DNA of 64,000 bases from Phialocephala subalpina (Eukaryota; Ascomycota; Leotiomycetes; Helotiales; Mollisiaceae). A model generated the notes under the pieces. It made no database searches, had not been told where the DNA came from, and saw only the letters and a program-made list of their open reading frames with translations. This document shows, piece by piece, positions 46,303 to 58,664 of the stretch (its first letter is position 1; each line of letters starts with the position of its first letter). Location of the stretch: positions 100,232 through 164,231 of the forward strand of contig FJOG01000067.1 of the NCBI GenBank assembly GCA_900073065.1. Reading direction: 5' to 3'. The position numbers and the translations under genes were made by a program.

Positions 46303-49300
46303 TCACAAACGTCCCGCAATAATTTCCTTCTCGAAGATCCTAACACCGGTCACATCGCAGAATCTGACCCCCTCAACCGTCTCAATTCTAAGGCCAGATT
46401 TACCCAAGCCATCTTCCTCGTCCGAACTCTCCGCCAAATCGAAGTATGCATTCGTGCTGTCACCCCAACCGACACTTGGGCCAGAGTTGCCGAGAGCCAA
46501 TTCTGCCAGAGCTTTCGCACTGACAAGATCGAGCTCCTTTGCCTTGCCTTTTCCCTTGGACGTCACCTTCTTCGCCCGTGGATACTTACGACGAGCTAAT
46601 CGTTCAACAGAGGTGTCCAGTGCCAGATACTCCAGCTTCATGTCGGGGTTGTGAGATACGATGTCCACAGTGAACTTGCGGAACTCGCGCATGACCCAGA
46701 CGCAGGTGTCATCGACGCGGAATTGGAAGGTGTGGAGAGCGCGAAGAGATTCCAAGCTGGGCATTGACTGTAGAAGAGCGTGCTATGATCTCGTCAGAAA
46801 GGATTCAAGACAAAGGTGCAACAAGATGTGAAGATATTCAACTTACCATAGTACGAATACCAAAGCTGCAGGCTAACTCCTCCAACTTCTTGCCTTGGTG
46901 ACAGAGCAGTAGAACCGTCTTCACATCCAAGTCCCACTCAGATCCAGCATCGTTGCGGATCATCAACACCTTCAGAGTGCTGACATGCTTCTTGAGAATG
47001 ACTTTGCGAATTTGGTCGATGGTCACAGTTGTTTTGGCAGCTGTGCTCTCGACTCGAGCCTTTGCTGTGCGCTCCAGCATGAATAATTCCGTCAGCAAAT
47101 CCAACTGAGCAATGAAAGCCAGAAGCGGGAGCGTGACGTTGTCTGTATGGATCTTCTGCAGAGGCAACGGGTGAAACTTATTTTCTCGGGCCAGGACATT
47201 CCAGAATTGGATCTGTGGACCGACATTGAGGAGGGTGATGCTTTGTAGAACATGGATATCGATGGCTCGAGAAAGGACAGAGGCTCTGATGGGGATGAGA
47301 TATATTGAGAGAGATGTGAGCGTTAAACCACGAGTATCTCGAATATACTCGGTCATCCTAGCTTCTTCGAGTGCAGCTGAGTTTTGTAGTTCGTCGATAT
47401 GATCCGTGACCTGCTGCATCTCCCTCGACAGATCTTCGACTTGCTTTGCAACGCGTTGAAATTCGGCTTCCGCTTCTGCAATGGTTTTGTAATCGATGTC
47501 TTGAAGTGTTCCGGACTGGAGCTTGAGCTTGAATGCCTCCATCTGCTTCCGAAGAACCTCGCCTTGCTTTTCAATCAATTGGTGGGAGTTTCGGATGGCA
47601 AGATGGTGATCCAGGATGTGCAATTTGTTGGCCCAGTTAATACTGTCCATTGGCGCTGCTGGAGGTTGGTCTGCCTTCTCCGTTTCATCAATTGGCAGAA
47701 GATCTCCAGCGTTGTCGTCTGGCTGCACCTCGGGACCAGGTGCTTCGAACTCGATGGCCAGTTCTTTGCCTTCCGGCTCTTCGACGTCGATGTCATCGGG
47801 ATTTGGCAGTCCAGGTTCGGCTTCACCAGTTCTCTTCTTGCGTGTCTCTGGATCGTCAAAGAGGCCAGGTTCTTCTGAATCGGCGCCACCACTCATCACA
47901 ACATCATCCCCATCATTCACACTCGCAATCGATGATGCCGGCGTTGCTTTGGCTGTGCTGCTTCCATCACTAGCAGCTTCAGAGATCTTTTCCTTCCCTT
48001 TGTCGATGCTCTCGATGTAGAGCTTCGCGGCTTTTTCAATCATGGCCAGAGTCTCTTTCCCTTCAATGCTAGCTTCGCTGCCAGGCTTGATATGTGCCAT
48101 GAGCTTGGCTGCCACAGGTGCGAGGCTTCTGATGAATTTTCGTTTTGGGTCTTCATCAGACTTTGTAGCCTTTGCTGGCTCGGAGGCGATCGCCTTCAAC
48201 TTAACAGCTTTCGAGTCTAAGCCAAAGATCCGACCAAGAACAGCTTCTTGTTTCTTCTTCTCTTGTTGTGCACTCAGAACCTTGGAAGGGCCGCTGAAAC
48301 TCGAAGTAGGGGCGACTGGATTTGCAGGTAACCCTGGTGGTGGCATTCCTCCCAGTCCAAACTCGTCTTCTTGCTCAGAATCATCATCGGAGTGCACATC
48401 GGGTGGTGGTTTCCGAGATTTGTTCGCTAGTGATTCTGAGAAGGACAATCTCAAGTTGCTTAAAGTCGGAGAACAATTCTGCACGCAGACCTTCAACTCG
48501 TCGATGTAGTCCAATGTGTCCATATCAAGAATTGAGAGCGTCTTCAGGTTCCTAAACCCAGAAAGTGTCAAGGGGGGTGTCTTAACACCTGGAAGTAGGC
48601 CGCTGTTGGCTTTTTGGTGGGCGGTTGAAGAGATCTTGCTGCCAAGGGAGAACGTGTTGGGGGAATTGCTTTCGGAAGTGGGAGACGACGGTGGGAAGTA
48701 TACTGTGATTGGTTCATGTTGGAGGATGTTGACTGCGATTCCTGCTTCGGAAGCTGTAGCGGGCTGGGAAGTCAATGCTGGAGGAGCTTGGTAAATCGAA
48801 GGGCCAGACTGCATTCGAAGCTGCAGATGCTGAATCGACTGGATTTGATGTAGTGCCTTGAAAACTGGACGACTGAGCTCTACACGAATATCCCATCTAC
48901 TCCAGAGTCAGCCAATGTATGTTATCCTGCCGCGGGGATGCTGACTTGAAAGTCTCTAATGCGCGAGCCTTGCGCAGTGTTAAGAGCAGCAGAGTGTTCA
49001 TAAATTTGCCGCAGCTCACATCGTAGAGATAATGACGGTATGCGCGCTCGCCTTTGTCTCCTCCGCTCAATGTCTCCAATGTGATCTCTCGCAGGTATTG
49101 GGCATAATCGTAGTCGCTCGTAACAAAGGTATCCAAGCCGCCCGCCAACCCATCGATGGGAGAATCGTTGAGAGGATCATCGTCGTCGGGAAAGACAATG
49201 TGGAAGGTTCGGTACAATTTCTCTGCTGCAAGGTCTCGGAACTGTTTGCAGACGAGGGAGAGTGCGATCAGATCTGTGGAGGAAGCCTGCGGGAAATCGA

Positions 49301-49605
49301 AGTCAGCATTGAACGGACATTGAGTTGCGCGTGCGGATTGAGGGCTGTACATATTTGAGGATATCTTTCTGCGTTTCCGATGGCAGATCCAAGATGGAAA
49401 GCTTCCTAGAGCTAGGATTCGAGGAAGGGGTGGGATTCATGGTGGTCATGTTGGTCATGTTGGTGTGCGCGGAGTTGTTGGTGTTGAAAGGCGAGCTCAA
49501 GGGCTCGAAACCAAGAGCTTCAAGTACGCCCTTGAAAACATGCTCTGAATCCAGCTTTATCACGGGAACCGTCTTTCGTCTGTGCTGCTTGGGAAGGGCG
49601 GGCAT
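46303..49605 (-). CDS. Large F-box protein with coiled coil and leucine-rich C-terminal part
   Basis: Four exons, 49605-49351, 49286-48946, 48896-46847 and 46782-46303, encode 1041 residues with phase-consistent junctions. The F-box lies at residues about 68-110, across the first splice: RKLSILDLPSETQKDILKY then ASSTDLIALSLVCKQFRDLA and LYRTFHIVF. F-box proteins recruit substrates to SCF ubiquitin ligases. Next come regularly spaced leucine-rich segments (FRNLKTLSILDMDTLDYIDE). A long Pro/Ser/acidic disordered region around residues 300-560 follows, then a coiled coil (LIEKQGEVLRKQMEAFKLKL, ELQNSAALEEARM). The end is a leucine-rich half (LTSLSIYLIPIRASVLSRAI, TLKVLMIRNDAGSEWDLD) with an acidic/basic tail (KKVTSKGKGKAKELD). 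The substrates are unknown. Low-complexity repeats make paralogy possible. Confidence 0.85.
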
Positions 49606-50796
49606 GGTGGAGGAGAGACAGAACTCCTGGCGTGAGGAGATAGAGGTTGGTTCAATCGGTTATCGCTGCTCGGACGGGGCGTCGATTCTAGCATGGGGCC
49701 AATGCGGTGTGGGAGCGTGGGGATGATGGTGTATCGAGTAAGGTTACGAGTAGATGCCGGTGCTGATCCGGAAGTGGGATGGGATTCAAAACGGCAACGG
49801 GAGTTGTTTTGGAGCCAAAGTTCAGATGAAATGGAGTTGTCAAAACATTGGAAGACGAACGGAATACTACTCAGAGACTGATTATCCTACTCCCCGTTGT
49901 ACTTTTTTTCGGCAGGCGGATGTCGGAGCAGGCAGCCGCGAGGCTCTTGGGGTCACAAACAGGGATCGCACGAGCCTGGAGTATCTGGAGCCTATGAAGC
50001 GCTAGAAGCAAGCGCCGGAACTTCATCAACAACATCACTTACTTCTCTGAAGAACCAATATTCAGCTTCATTCAGCCATATGAACCTCGACCAGTCCAGG
50101 GAGACAAATATTCATCCCTTGGCTTCCTTGTTGCATCTGCTCCGCAACAGCAGCCTCCAAGCTTCGACTCTCCCGTTCATGAACAATGCCCAACGGCTCA
50201 GCGAAGTTTTGAACATCAAAACCAGTTTGACTATGTTCACATCACAAGTATATGTGAGCCAAGTGGCGATGTTCAAAGTGGCCTCCTTCTATACGTTCCT
50301 AAGCTTGGATGGTGTTAATTTTCTTCCGGTTAGCAATGAGAGGGAGAAGAGCGAACCTGGGCCGCTTGGCGGGTGCCTGTGTTGTTCATGAAGGCCTTAT
50401 TCTGGATTTCTGGTTGATTAATCTCAGTACCTCAGTACCAGAGGCGCTATCCATTGTTCAAATATCTTCTCATTGTCAGTCTTTGAGTTGTGCGAGCGAA
50501 GAGCGAGCTGCAAGACTGAATGGGATGGAGCTTCACGTCGAAGTCACGTGAGTGGCACTCCCTTTCTTGGTCTCTTTGCATCTGCGTTCGACTTAACATG
50601 AGTTAAATTCTGGTGTTCTGTAGTACAGCTCTGCTGCGGCCTCCCTATACCTAGGTTGTCGGCGTTCCATTAAGATCTTCAAGTCTCTGGGGAATGCGGA
50701 TGACGATCCGGAAACATTCCATCGCGGTCAACGAAAACAGTTCAGAAACCTCAGCTGTGCACAATGTTCCTTCAGTATCTGGCAGCCTCGCCCAAG
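49606..50796. other. Divergent intergenic region
   Basis: 1.2 kb between the F-box gene start (-) and the glycosyltransferase gene (+). Open frames at 49897-50391 and 50309-50551 have no domain. It should hold both promoters. Confidence 0.45.
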
Positions 50797-52911
50797 ATGC
50801 TCTCAAATCCCTTCTCCAGACCAATGCGAACCATCTTCCTAGTCGTGATCTTCCTGCTGGCAGGCATGTTCTACTACCGTCCAGTTCACAAGCTTCCCCA
50901 CGGCTTCCCTCATCTCGACACCGAAACCCTTCACCAATACTTGAATCGAAGCGAACATGCTCAGAAACCATTGGTATTGATGTCAAAATTACAGAAACAG
51001 TTCCAGTTCTCAGAGTGCGTCGAATGTGTGCCGGAGATCCAAGTGGTCAGCTCAATCCAACATCACTACAGGACAGAGACGAAAACGAAAACCGTCAGCG
51101 ATATTACCACTACTACCACCACTAGCGTCGTGAAAGCCACATGTGACTCCAACCTTGACAACTTCTCCGCTCCCAAATCTTCGAAAGAGGATGCCACCCC
51201 AGAACAACTGACCATCGCCAAACTCCGGGACCAAGGGATCACCATAATATTCAAGACTGGAGCCCAGGAGGTATCCCACCTTGCAATCCAAGTCGGCACT
51301 ACCCTTCGATATCTCTCACCCGCCGATATTCTCTTCTTTTCCGACCAGCAGGGTAGCATAGGTCCTTTCCTCATCAATGATGCCTTACGCAATGTCGACC
51401 AGAAGCTCAAAAATGACCACCCAGACTTCGACATCTACCGCAAGATCAAAGAATACCAAAAGACTGGACAAGATATCGAAGAACTCCAAGAGGATAAAAC
51501 GAAAGGGAATCAAAGATCGGGGTGGAAGCTGGATAAATACAAATTCATGCACATGCTCGAAGAGGCATTCGAAATGCGCCCAGATGCGAAATGGTACGTG
51601 TTCATTGAGACGGACAGCTACGTCTTCTGGGACAATCTGGCAGAATGGTTGAAGCGCTTCGATTCGACGAAGCCATGGTACATTGGAAGTATGGTCGAGC
51701 TCAATGGCGTCAAATTTGCGCATGGCGGATCTGGATACATACTCAGTAATGCGGCGATGAACAAATTGCTTGGGCCTGATCAGCCACAAGGAGTGGCAGC
51801 AGGCTGGGACGCTAGGATGAAGGATACGCCATACGGTGACATGGCTGTGGGGATCGCATTGAAGGAGAAAGGCGTCCAGTTGTCCGTTGCCCATCCCATG
51901 ATGAATGGGTACAAATCGAGTACGTTCACGTATGGACCAAATAACCATTGGTGTCAACCGGTGGTGACGATGCATCGTATTGCGCCACACGAAGTCAGCA
52001 ATGTTTGGAGGTACGAGAGACAGCGGGAGTTGCTAGGAATGGCCAATGTAAGAAGGGATGTGTTAAACGAGAGCTATAGCTAACTTGGGTGGCAGGCGAC
52101 ACTCTTCGCAGATTTGTATTCACATTTCGTTGAACCTCATCTGGTTGATTCCCGAGACAACTGGGACAACCTCTCCCACGGCTCTACGTATTCTCAAGAG
52201 AAGGCCGACCTCGAAAATCAGCAGAGGAAAGAGGTTGAGGGAGCGAGAAAGAAGCAAGCGGATGAGAAACAGAAAAAGGAGAAGGGGGACAAGGAGAGGG
52301 AAGATAAATTGAAGAAAGAAGATGAGAAGGAAGGGGAAGAAGCTGCCGCTGCAGGAAGCGACGCCAGGACCGCCACCGAGACGAAAGCCAGCGATGATGA
52401 GAAAGATGTGCAGAAGCCGAAGCCTACGGCTACACCGAGGGATGATGACGGACCAAAGAAGAAGGATGGAACTGCAAAGCCCGGCAAAGATAACCCGAAG
52501 CCGAAAGATGACAAGGGGGATGACAAGAAACAGGATATCAAGAAGTCAGATATCAGCATGGAGGATGTGAAGAATAAACACGAAGATACTAAAGGAGAGA
52601 CAGATACCAAGAAGGAAGACGTCAAGGAAGATGTCAAGAAAGAAGTTGTCACAGAAGTTGAAACTGGCAAGGAAGACAGTGCTGGGAAGGAAAGCTCGAA
52701 TGAGGATGGGGAGGAAAGAACGGCTCAGAAGGACAGAGATGAGTCCACCCAGGAGAAGGTCGAAATCAGATCAGTCTCCACGAAAAACTCCAACTTGGCT
52801 AGACGAGGAGAAAGCCAACACGTCATGGACGCCCAATCGCACGCCCACGAGTCCTTCGAAAAGTGTGGGAAATTGTGCGAGGAGATGCCTGAATGTTTTC
52901 AATGGGTGTGA
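50797..52911 (+). CDS. GT31/fringe-like glycosyltransferase with K/E-rich tail, C-terminus broken
   Basis: Exons 50797-52047 and 52096-52911, joined across a 48-nt intron (GTAAGA, GCTAAC, GGCAG), encode 688 residues. The start at 50797 is chosen over 50764 because it gives a short cytosolic tail and the type II membrane helix TIFLVVIFLLAGMFYY. The catalytic region contains the DxD-like metal site ETDSYVFWDNL (residues about 271-281), preceded by KFMHMLEEAFEMRPDAKWYV and followed by WYIGSMVELNGVKFAHGGSG and DMAVGIAL, matching fungal GT31/fringe-like proteins (DUF604). A 250-residue Lys/Glu/Asp-rich tail follows, then ESFEKCGKLCEEMPECFQW, a Cys-rich terminal motif of the family. The frame stops right after it because of a tandem duplication (separate entry). 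Confidence 0.82.
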
Positions 52912-53159
52912 AACTGGCAAGGAAGACAGTGCTGGGAAGGAAAGCTCGAATGAGGATGGGGAGGAAAGAACGGCTCAGAAGGACAGAGATGAGTCCACCC
53001 AGGAGAAGGTCGAAATCAGATCAGTCTCCACGAAAAACTCCAACTTGGCTAGACGAGGAGAAAGCCAACACGTCATGGACGCCCAATCGCACGCCCACGA
53101 GTCCTTCGAAAAGTGTGGGAAATTGTGCGAGGAGATGCCTGAATGTTTTCAATGGGTGT
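52660..53159 (+). repeat. Apparently perfect 250-bp tandem duplication inside a coding region
   Basis: Bases 52660-52909 appear to be repeated without a mismatch at 52910-53159. Because 250 is not a multiple of three, reading passes from the gene's frame to a premature TGA at 52909-52911 when the second copy begins. The second copy itself is open and ends with CFQWVSPRVVS and TAA at 53177-53179, so one copy alone would give a different C-terminus. The lack of mismatches means a very recent event, or an assembly error. Confidence 0.9.
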
Positions 53160-53179
53160 CCCCGAGAGTAGTATCTTAA

Positions 53180-53515
53180 TTAGTTCATTCTATTCCTGGT
53201 TTCCAGTTCTATGGATTGGGTAGCGGTACTCCGACAGCCGTTGGAGCTGCGGCAACCATGATCCCATGCTTCGAAAGGATTATTCTAGCAGCTGGTTGAG
53301 CCATAATGCAGTGATCATAACTACATTCTGGATCCGAATCTCGTGCACCGTGGTGTGGATCTGAATTTGCATGGATAGTGGATCTCCATGTTTTCGAGAG
53401 TGGGAGTGCACAGCCGAGCTTCATTCTTCAAGGAACATATCTGAGAAGAGATTCAATTGTCTCGATTCTCGATTTCAGGGTAGGAGAAAGAGGTTGTGTT
53501 CTTCATTTGATAATT
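53180..53515. other. Region downstream of the duplication
   Basis: It may hold the original 3' end of the glycosyltransferase gene (a frame near 53215 reads YGLGSGTPTAVGAAA) and the promoter of the carbonic anhydrase gene. Neither is certain. Confidence 0.35.
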
Positions 53516-54255
53516 ATGGTTTTCATCATATCAGTAGCCGGCGAGTTGGGAGCAGCGAATCAAAAATATGCTTCCACCTTTACCAAAGGAGATCTCGCTC
53601 TCCCATCAGCCAGGTGTGCCCTCAACTCATCCGCGAGATCAAATCTCATCGACTGATACCATTGTGTCTAAGGAAAGTGGCAATTCTTGCATGCATGGAT
53701 GCTCGATTAGGTACGAACTATGATTGGTTTGAGTTGGACTGAAACGCCGCTACTGAACGAAGTTCTGCGCAGATCTAGCAAAAGCCCTCGGTCTGGAAGA
53801 AGGTGATGCGCATGTAATTAGAAACGCTGGAGGGAAGGCGACAGATGCGATTCGAAGTCTTGTAATCTCCCAACAACTTCTTGGTACTCGCGAGATTGTC
53901 ATTGTGCACCATGTCAGCACCCTCACCCATCTCTCGCTGTCAAAATTCGCTAATGCTGCTGTCCCAGTCTGATTGTGGTATGCTCACTTTCTCAGATGAC
54001 GGTATTCGCAAGAATATCCGAGAAGAACTGCATGAGAATGCAGACCACGTTGCCTTTCTTCCTTTTCAAGATTTGCAACAGAGCGTTCTGGACAATATCA
54101 AGGTCTTGGAAGACAACCAGCTACTCTTAGACGTTCCAGTCACTGGTTATGTCTATGATGTCCGAACAGGAAAGATCGAGAGGGTATCGGCGAATACCAC
54201 AGCTGAAGGAGGGAAGGACCAATTCTTGACCAATGGCACAACAAATGGAGTATGA
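53516..54255 (+). CDS. Beta-carbonic anhydrase
   Basis: Four exons, 53516-53613, 53673-53710, 53773-53912 and 53968-54255, encode 187 residues with phase-consistent introns of 59, 62 and 55 nt. The zinc site is Cys40-x-Asp42-x-Arg44 ([12 protein letters not shown]) with His92 and Cys95 ([14 protein letters not shown]), so all three protein ligands plus the Asp/Arg dyad are present. [36 protein letters not shown] and the C-terminal [19 protein letters not shown] are typical of small beta-class enzymes of fungi. It hydrates carbon dioxide to bicarbonate, for cytosolic or mitochondrial carbon supply. The first residues ([11 protein letters not shown]) are unusual; translation may instead begin in an unrecognised upstream exon. 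Confidence 0.88.
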
Positions 54256-54453
54256 TTTCGTGAGGACAACTTTACCAAGGGCTTTTATATTGCTTGGCAT
54301 TCTCACGTGGACGTTGGGGTTTTTGATGCATGCCATTCATCCATCGTGCTGTGGGCATTCAAAGCATACCGATATGGACCAACAATAAGAGCCCATCTTG
54401 TTTTTCAGATCTCAGAAGAGACAACCAGCTTTCTTCCGTCATCACAACTCTAC

Positions 54454-56149
54454 TTACGTGTACCAAGAAGGCTCAGGAATTTCCTTCAAGAGACTCCATA
54501 CTCCCACCTCCCTTAACTTATACGAAGGTGGATCGTGGAGGCTGTGGACTTCTCTAAGTTAGCAAGCAGAATATCACAAAGACCTGGAAACACATACCTC
54601 GAGTATTTCTCCAAAATCTATCAAACCCGTACTTGCCTAATCACCCTCGTGCTCCCACAAGCTCAAAAATCTTGGATCCAACTTCCAACGAGATCTCAAT
54701 CGCGTTTATCTTCGTTGCAGCAACTTCTGAGGTACATTTCAGCTAGGATTGGGTATAATGGGAGTTGGAAACACCTACGAACAGCGATTTCTCCTCGAGC
54801 CTGCGCCGTTAGATTCTCTCGAGGTGCGTGTATCAACTTTGAGATGCGCTCTGCCGTTCTGTCGAGCAGGGCTTCTGCAGCCCAAAGCTTCGTCTGTAGT
54901 CTCCCATAGCCCTCAAGTATGTACTGTTGAACGATCAGGATCATGAGACGTGATTTGGATAGGCGTTACGAACCCATTCTTCGGAAGCTTTTGCTTTATT
55001 GTCACCTCCGTAAGGCCATGCACGAGTGATTGTTCGAGTGTACTCCGAGGCAGTTTCAAGTGCTCCAATACCAACTCCGAGATGAACTGCTGCAAACTGT
55101 AGCTGGACTGGTGGTAGGATCAGGTCATGGTAAACATCCCTTGGCGTGAGTTTCTTGTCCACAAAGCCAGCAATCTGATCCCACGACACGCGGACGTCTG
55201 TTATGACACAGCCACCAGACTCCTAATAAACTGATTAGCATAGTTAGATTAAACGCTTAAAATGTACCACGAACTGTGAGCTTCTGGCCAACAGCATCCC
55301 AATCACCCTTGAATCGAATTCCAGGCTGATCAGTTCTCACATATGCGAAAGTGTGAAGCCCATCGGATCCTTGAAGCACACCTTCTAGAACAGTAACATC
55401 GCTGATAACCCCACCTAGCATGATTAACTGCTGTCGACTCTCCTTGTATTCATCATGAGCTTTTACCAGTTGAGAAGAACTTATCTCCATTGAACACCAA
55501 ATCATCTCCATGATCTACAGCAATCATATCTGCATTTCGAGGATTCACAGCACCTCCCAAATAGTAATTACCTTCAGTAAACTCCCGGAGCCATCCCTGG
55601 GCTTGTTTTGGCGTTCCAAGAATCTGGCTGCTCCAAAACCTAAAGTAAGACATGTTTAGCCGCTCCTCCCATGGGTTTGGTCACGAAAATGGGGTACACT
55701 CACCAAGAATAATGATTTCCCAAAAGATGGCCAATACTTCCATCGGCTTTCGAAATTTCTGTTGTTACTTTGTAGCTCGTATCCCATGTTTCACTACCTC
55801 CACTAAACTCTCGAGGTCCCAACAAGTTCACAAGACCTGCATCTTTGAGCAATTTGATCTCCGCATACGGTGTCTTCGCCTCGATCTCTCGCTCATTGGC
55901 ATCAATTTTCAAAATTGTGGAAGCTTCAGCTGCTCGTGCGATCCAGGCTGCCCTGCCTTCTGGCTTGGGAGTTGATACCCATCTCTGGACTGCTGCCACA
56001 CGAGCTTGTTCTGCTTTGAAGCCCTGTATTTGGTAGGTCAGCTACCCGGATTGAAAACGCAGAAGTTGAAAGAAGCTTCGTTGACTTCAAGGCACAAGCG
56101 AACCAAGTCTCACACTTATAGGCCCCGGAGCTTCGATCGCTGCATCCAT
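54454..56149 (-). pseudogene. DszC/acyl-CoA dehydrogenase-like flavoprotein gene with lesions
   Basis: Exons at 56149-56114, 56023-55704, 55639-55467, 55414-~55265, 55222-54974, 54923-54779 and 54726 onward follow the fold of acyl-CoA dehydrogenase-like flavin monooxygenases. Blocks include IKLLKDAGLVNLLGPREFSGG, SKADGSIGHLLGNHYSWFWS, FFSTGGVISDVTVLEGV, SGGCVITDVRVSWDQIAG and EGYGRLQTKLWAAEALLDRT. Two lesions appear. No GT donor fits the phase between exons 4 and 5 (KLTVRG then ESGG). An in-frame TGA at 54643-54641 interrupts LVGARG before KYGFDRFWRNTR. Downstream LHDPPSYKLREVGVWS ends in PSWYT and a natural stop at 54454. The rest is well conserved, so loss is recent, or there are sequence errors. 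The exact substrate is unknown. Confidence 0.7.
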
Positions 56150-57339
56150 CTATTAAGGAAAGGTGACGGCCCTCAATTCGTCGCGTCCCTGGAACACTTT
56201 CCCCCTTGTTCTCGCTTAGAAATCGCCCTTCTTCTCGCCCTGTTTTCTTCGGCTGCCCCCATTCTTGACCAAATATGGGCTATCACAACATTCTGATCCA
56301 CCATTTCATCTGCGAAGTTATCGATATTAGCCCTCGGAACTGTGCCGATAGTTCGATGTCCAGCTTAGCTTCGAAACATTGTCTTCCCTATTGTTGGAGT
56401 CTCACGTCTGGACTGCTTCAGACTAATCACGTCAACAAATTAGGAAGCCTACGTATTCCACGAGCATGGGGCACTGCCAGATATCTTCCGAGGGGATGGT
56501 AATCGGATGTATGGTGTAATGAGGATCCGCAATGCCGTCAATAAATCTTTGGTTAGGAACGAAGCTGTGAGTGTTTTGGGACTTGTTGGATGTATGAAGG
56601 GCGAAATTGACACATGCCATGCGAGCTCTGTACCTGCATCAACTACATGCATTTATTTTCTTTGGCTGATCAAGCTCGAGGTCCTTTGCTTTTCACATGA
56701 GAGATCTCTTCTGGCATTTGAGAATGGCATATTTGAACCGTTCCGTCTATACACACCACCAAGGTCCTCAAAGGCACATCTGATCTCCCATTGCGAGCAA
56801 ACCGCCTAGTCATGTCGGCGACAGCAGTGTTTCTCGTCTTTGGCCAGGGCGTTGGGTACGGACTGATTGTTGGTCTCGGTGAGGGAGAACCTGAGCTTCA
56901 GATTTGGCTATGACTGATAGATTTCAGGTGGCTTGTTTGCCGTGCTCATGACATTGACCTCACTTGCATTAAAATGATATTTCTTTGAGGTCCAGGATTC
57001 CGAGATGTATCTAACAGCTAAACGAGGGACGGAGAGAAAAGGAGGAGAAGTAATGTAACATTGGTAGTGAATGAGAGGCCTAAGAGCAGCGTGGCATAGT
57101 CTCTTTTCACGGGACGGACAACCAGAACTTGAGCCGCGCAATTGCTACAGTAATATGTCTTTCTAAAATCCAATACTTTACTGAATTTCGAAGGCTTCGT
57201 GTGAACCGCAGGCCAGCACCCATGTATACAAGACATAGCGCGAGGAATCAAAAAGAAGAAAGAAGGATTCCTCGCGTTTTGAAGAACTTAACCGAGATCA
57301 CATGATTGCCAAAGCGCGTTATCCCGTGATACCAATAGT
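56150..57339. other. Intergenic region
   Basis: About 1.2 kb without a supported gene. Open frames of up to 100 codons (for example 56507-56809) have no recognisable domain. Confidence 0.45.
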
Positions 57340-58400
57340 CTCTTGGCATTATTTCTTTGTACTAATTACGCATTTATACTAATAATTCTTTATTATAAAT
57401 ATTTTTATAATATTAATAAATAGTTTATATTAATAATTTAATAATATTAATAGTTTTTTTAATATTAATTGGTTTATAATATTAATTATATATTAATACT
57501 AATAATTTTTTAATGTTAACCTAACTTTTGTACTAATTATTTCCTCGTATAAACGTTGATATATTCACGTGATATTAATCTAATCTCGTGACTTTGTATA
57601 CTTCGCTTAATAAGGATATTAAATGATTATTACCATTAGAATAATATTCCTAATCTCGGGTTTAATTTTTATAAATAATTCTTTAATATTATAATTAATT
57701 TGAGGATTTATAAATTTAAATATAATAATTTCCAATATAATTAGAAATATAAATTAAATTTATTTAATAATTCGCTACCTTAGAATAATTATATAAAAAC
57801 TATAAAGAATTTTGTTTATTATATTTATTAGTATTCTCTTTAAATTTCTTCGGATAAATATAATATAATAAAAATTATATTATTTTTTTCAAATATTTAT
57901 TTTATAATATAATTATTTAAATAGGATTTTAAATTTAATATATTAATTAACTATTATAAATTTATTAATTTCAAGAAGATTATCAATTATTTAACGCTAT
58001 TAATATTATTCTTAGAATATAATAAATTATTTATAAGTAAAATATTCAATAAATAAAAGTTTTATATAATTTATAATATTAATTCAATATAATAATTATT
58101 TAATAAGAATTTATTCTACGTGACTTTAAAAGCTTTACGTTTAGAAAATAATAATACGAAAGGTTTAAACTTTTATTAAAAGTTTTATATATCGCAATTA
58201 ATTTACTTTAAATAATAAGTTCTTAATTTTATTAGTTTATAAAGTTTATTCTTATTTACTCAAAGGGATTTGAAATTGAAAGAAATAAAGAAGATTTGGA
58301 TTTACCTTTGGAATATAAAGAGAATAGAGATTTTTATTAAGAAGCGTTTAATATATATTCGAAATATAAAAAATTTCTATTATATAATTAAAGTATATAC
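57340..58400. repeat. AT-rich, RIP-like block
   Basis: About 1 kb of TAATA/ATTAAT-rich sequence without open frames, similar to the block at 3.8-6.1 kb. It marks an old, saturated repeat. A CACGTGATA motif near 57571 and others in the window echo each other, but I cannot assign the element. Confidence 0.7.
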
Positions 58401-58664
58401 TGTGGAGGGGTAAACCTCTTGGAGTCAATTCTAGTGTCTGCGAACCACGTAGAAAGCTGCCTAAAGAACTAAGATACAAGATGCCAGATCTCTTAATATA
58501 TCCTCACTAAACCACGTGATACACCGCCCTGCCATTCTGCCCTGCCACAATACCCTTTTGGGATCTTAGTATATATTAATCTTGCTTTACACCTAGCAAA
58601 TACTAAATATAATGTGTATAGATTGCACATACTATAAGGTTTTTCTTTCTAATGCAAAGTCATC

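Noticed and set aside
52218..52670. 150-codon Ser/Phe-rich minus-strand ORF
   Set aside because: It is the antisense shadow of the Lys/Glu-rich tail of the glycosyltransferase.
54535..54946. + strand ORFs over the DszC-like gene
   Set aside because: Conserved protein motifs are on the minus strand; the plus frames show none.
57340..58400. AT-rich tract as a possible centromere or replication origin
   Set aside because: Size about 1 kb and similarity in composition to other decayed repeats in the window favour an old RIP-damaged repeat; nothing specific to a centromere or origin was seen.
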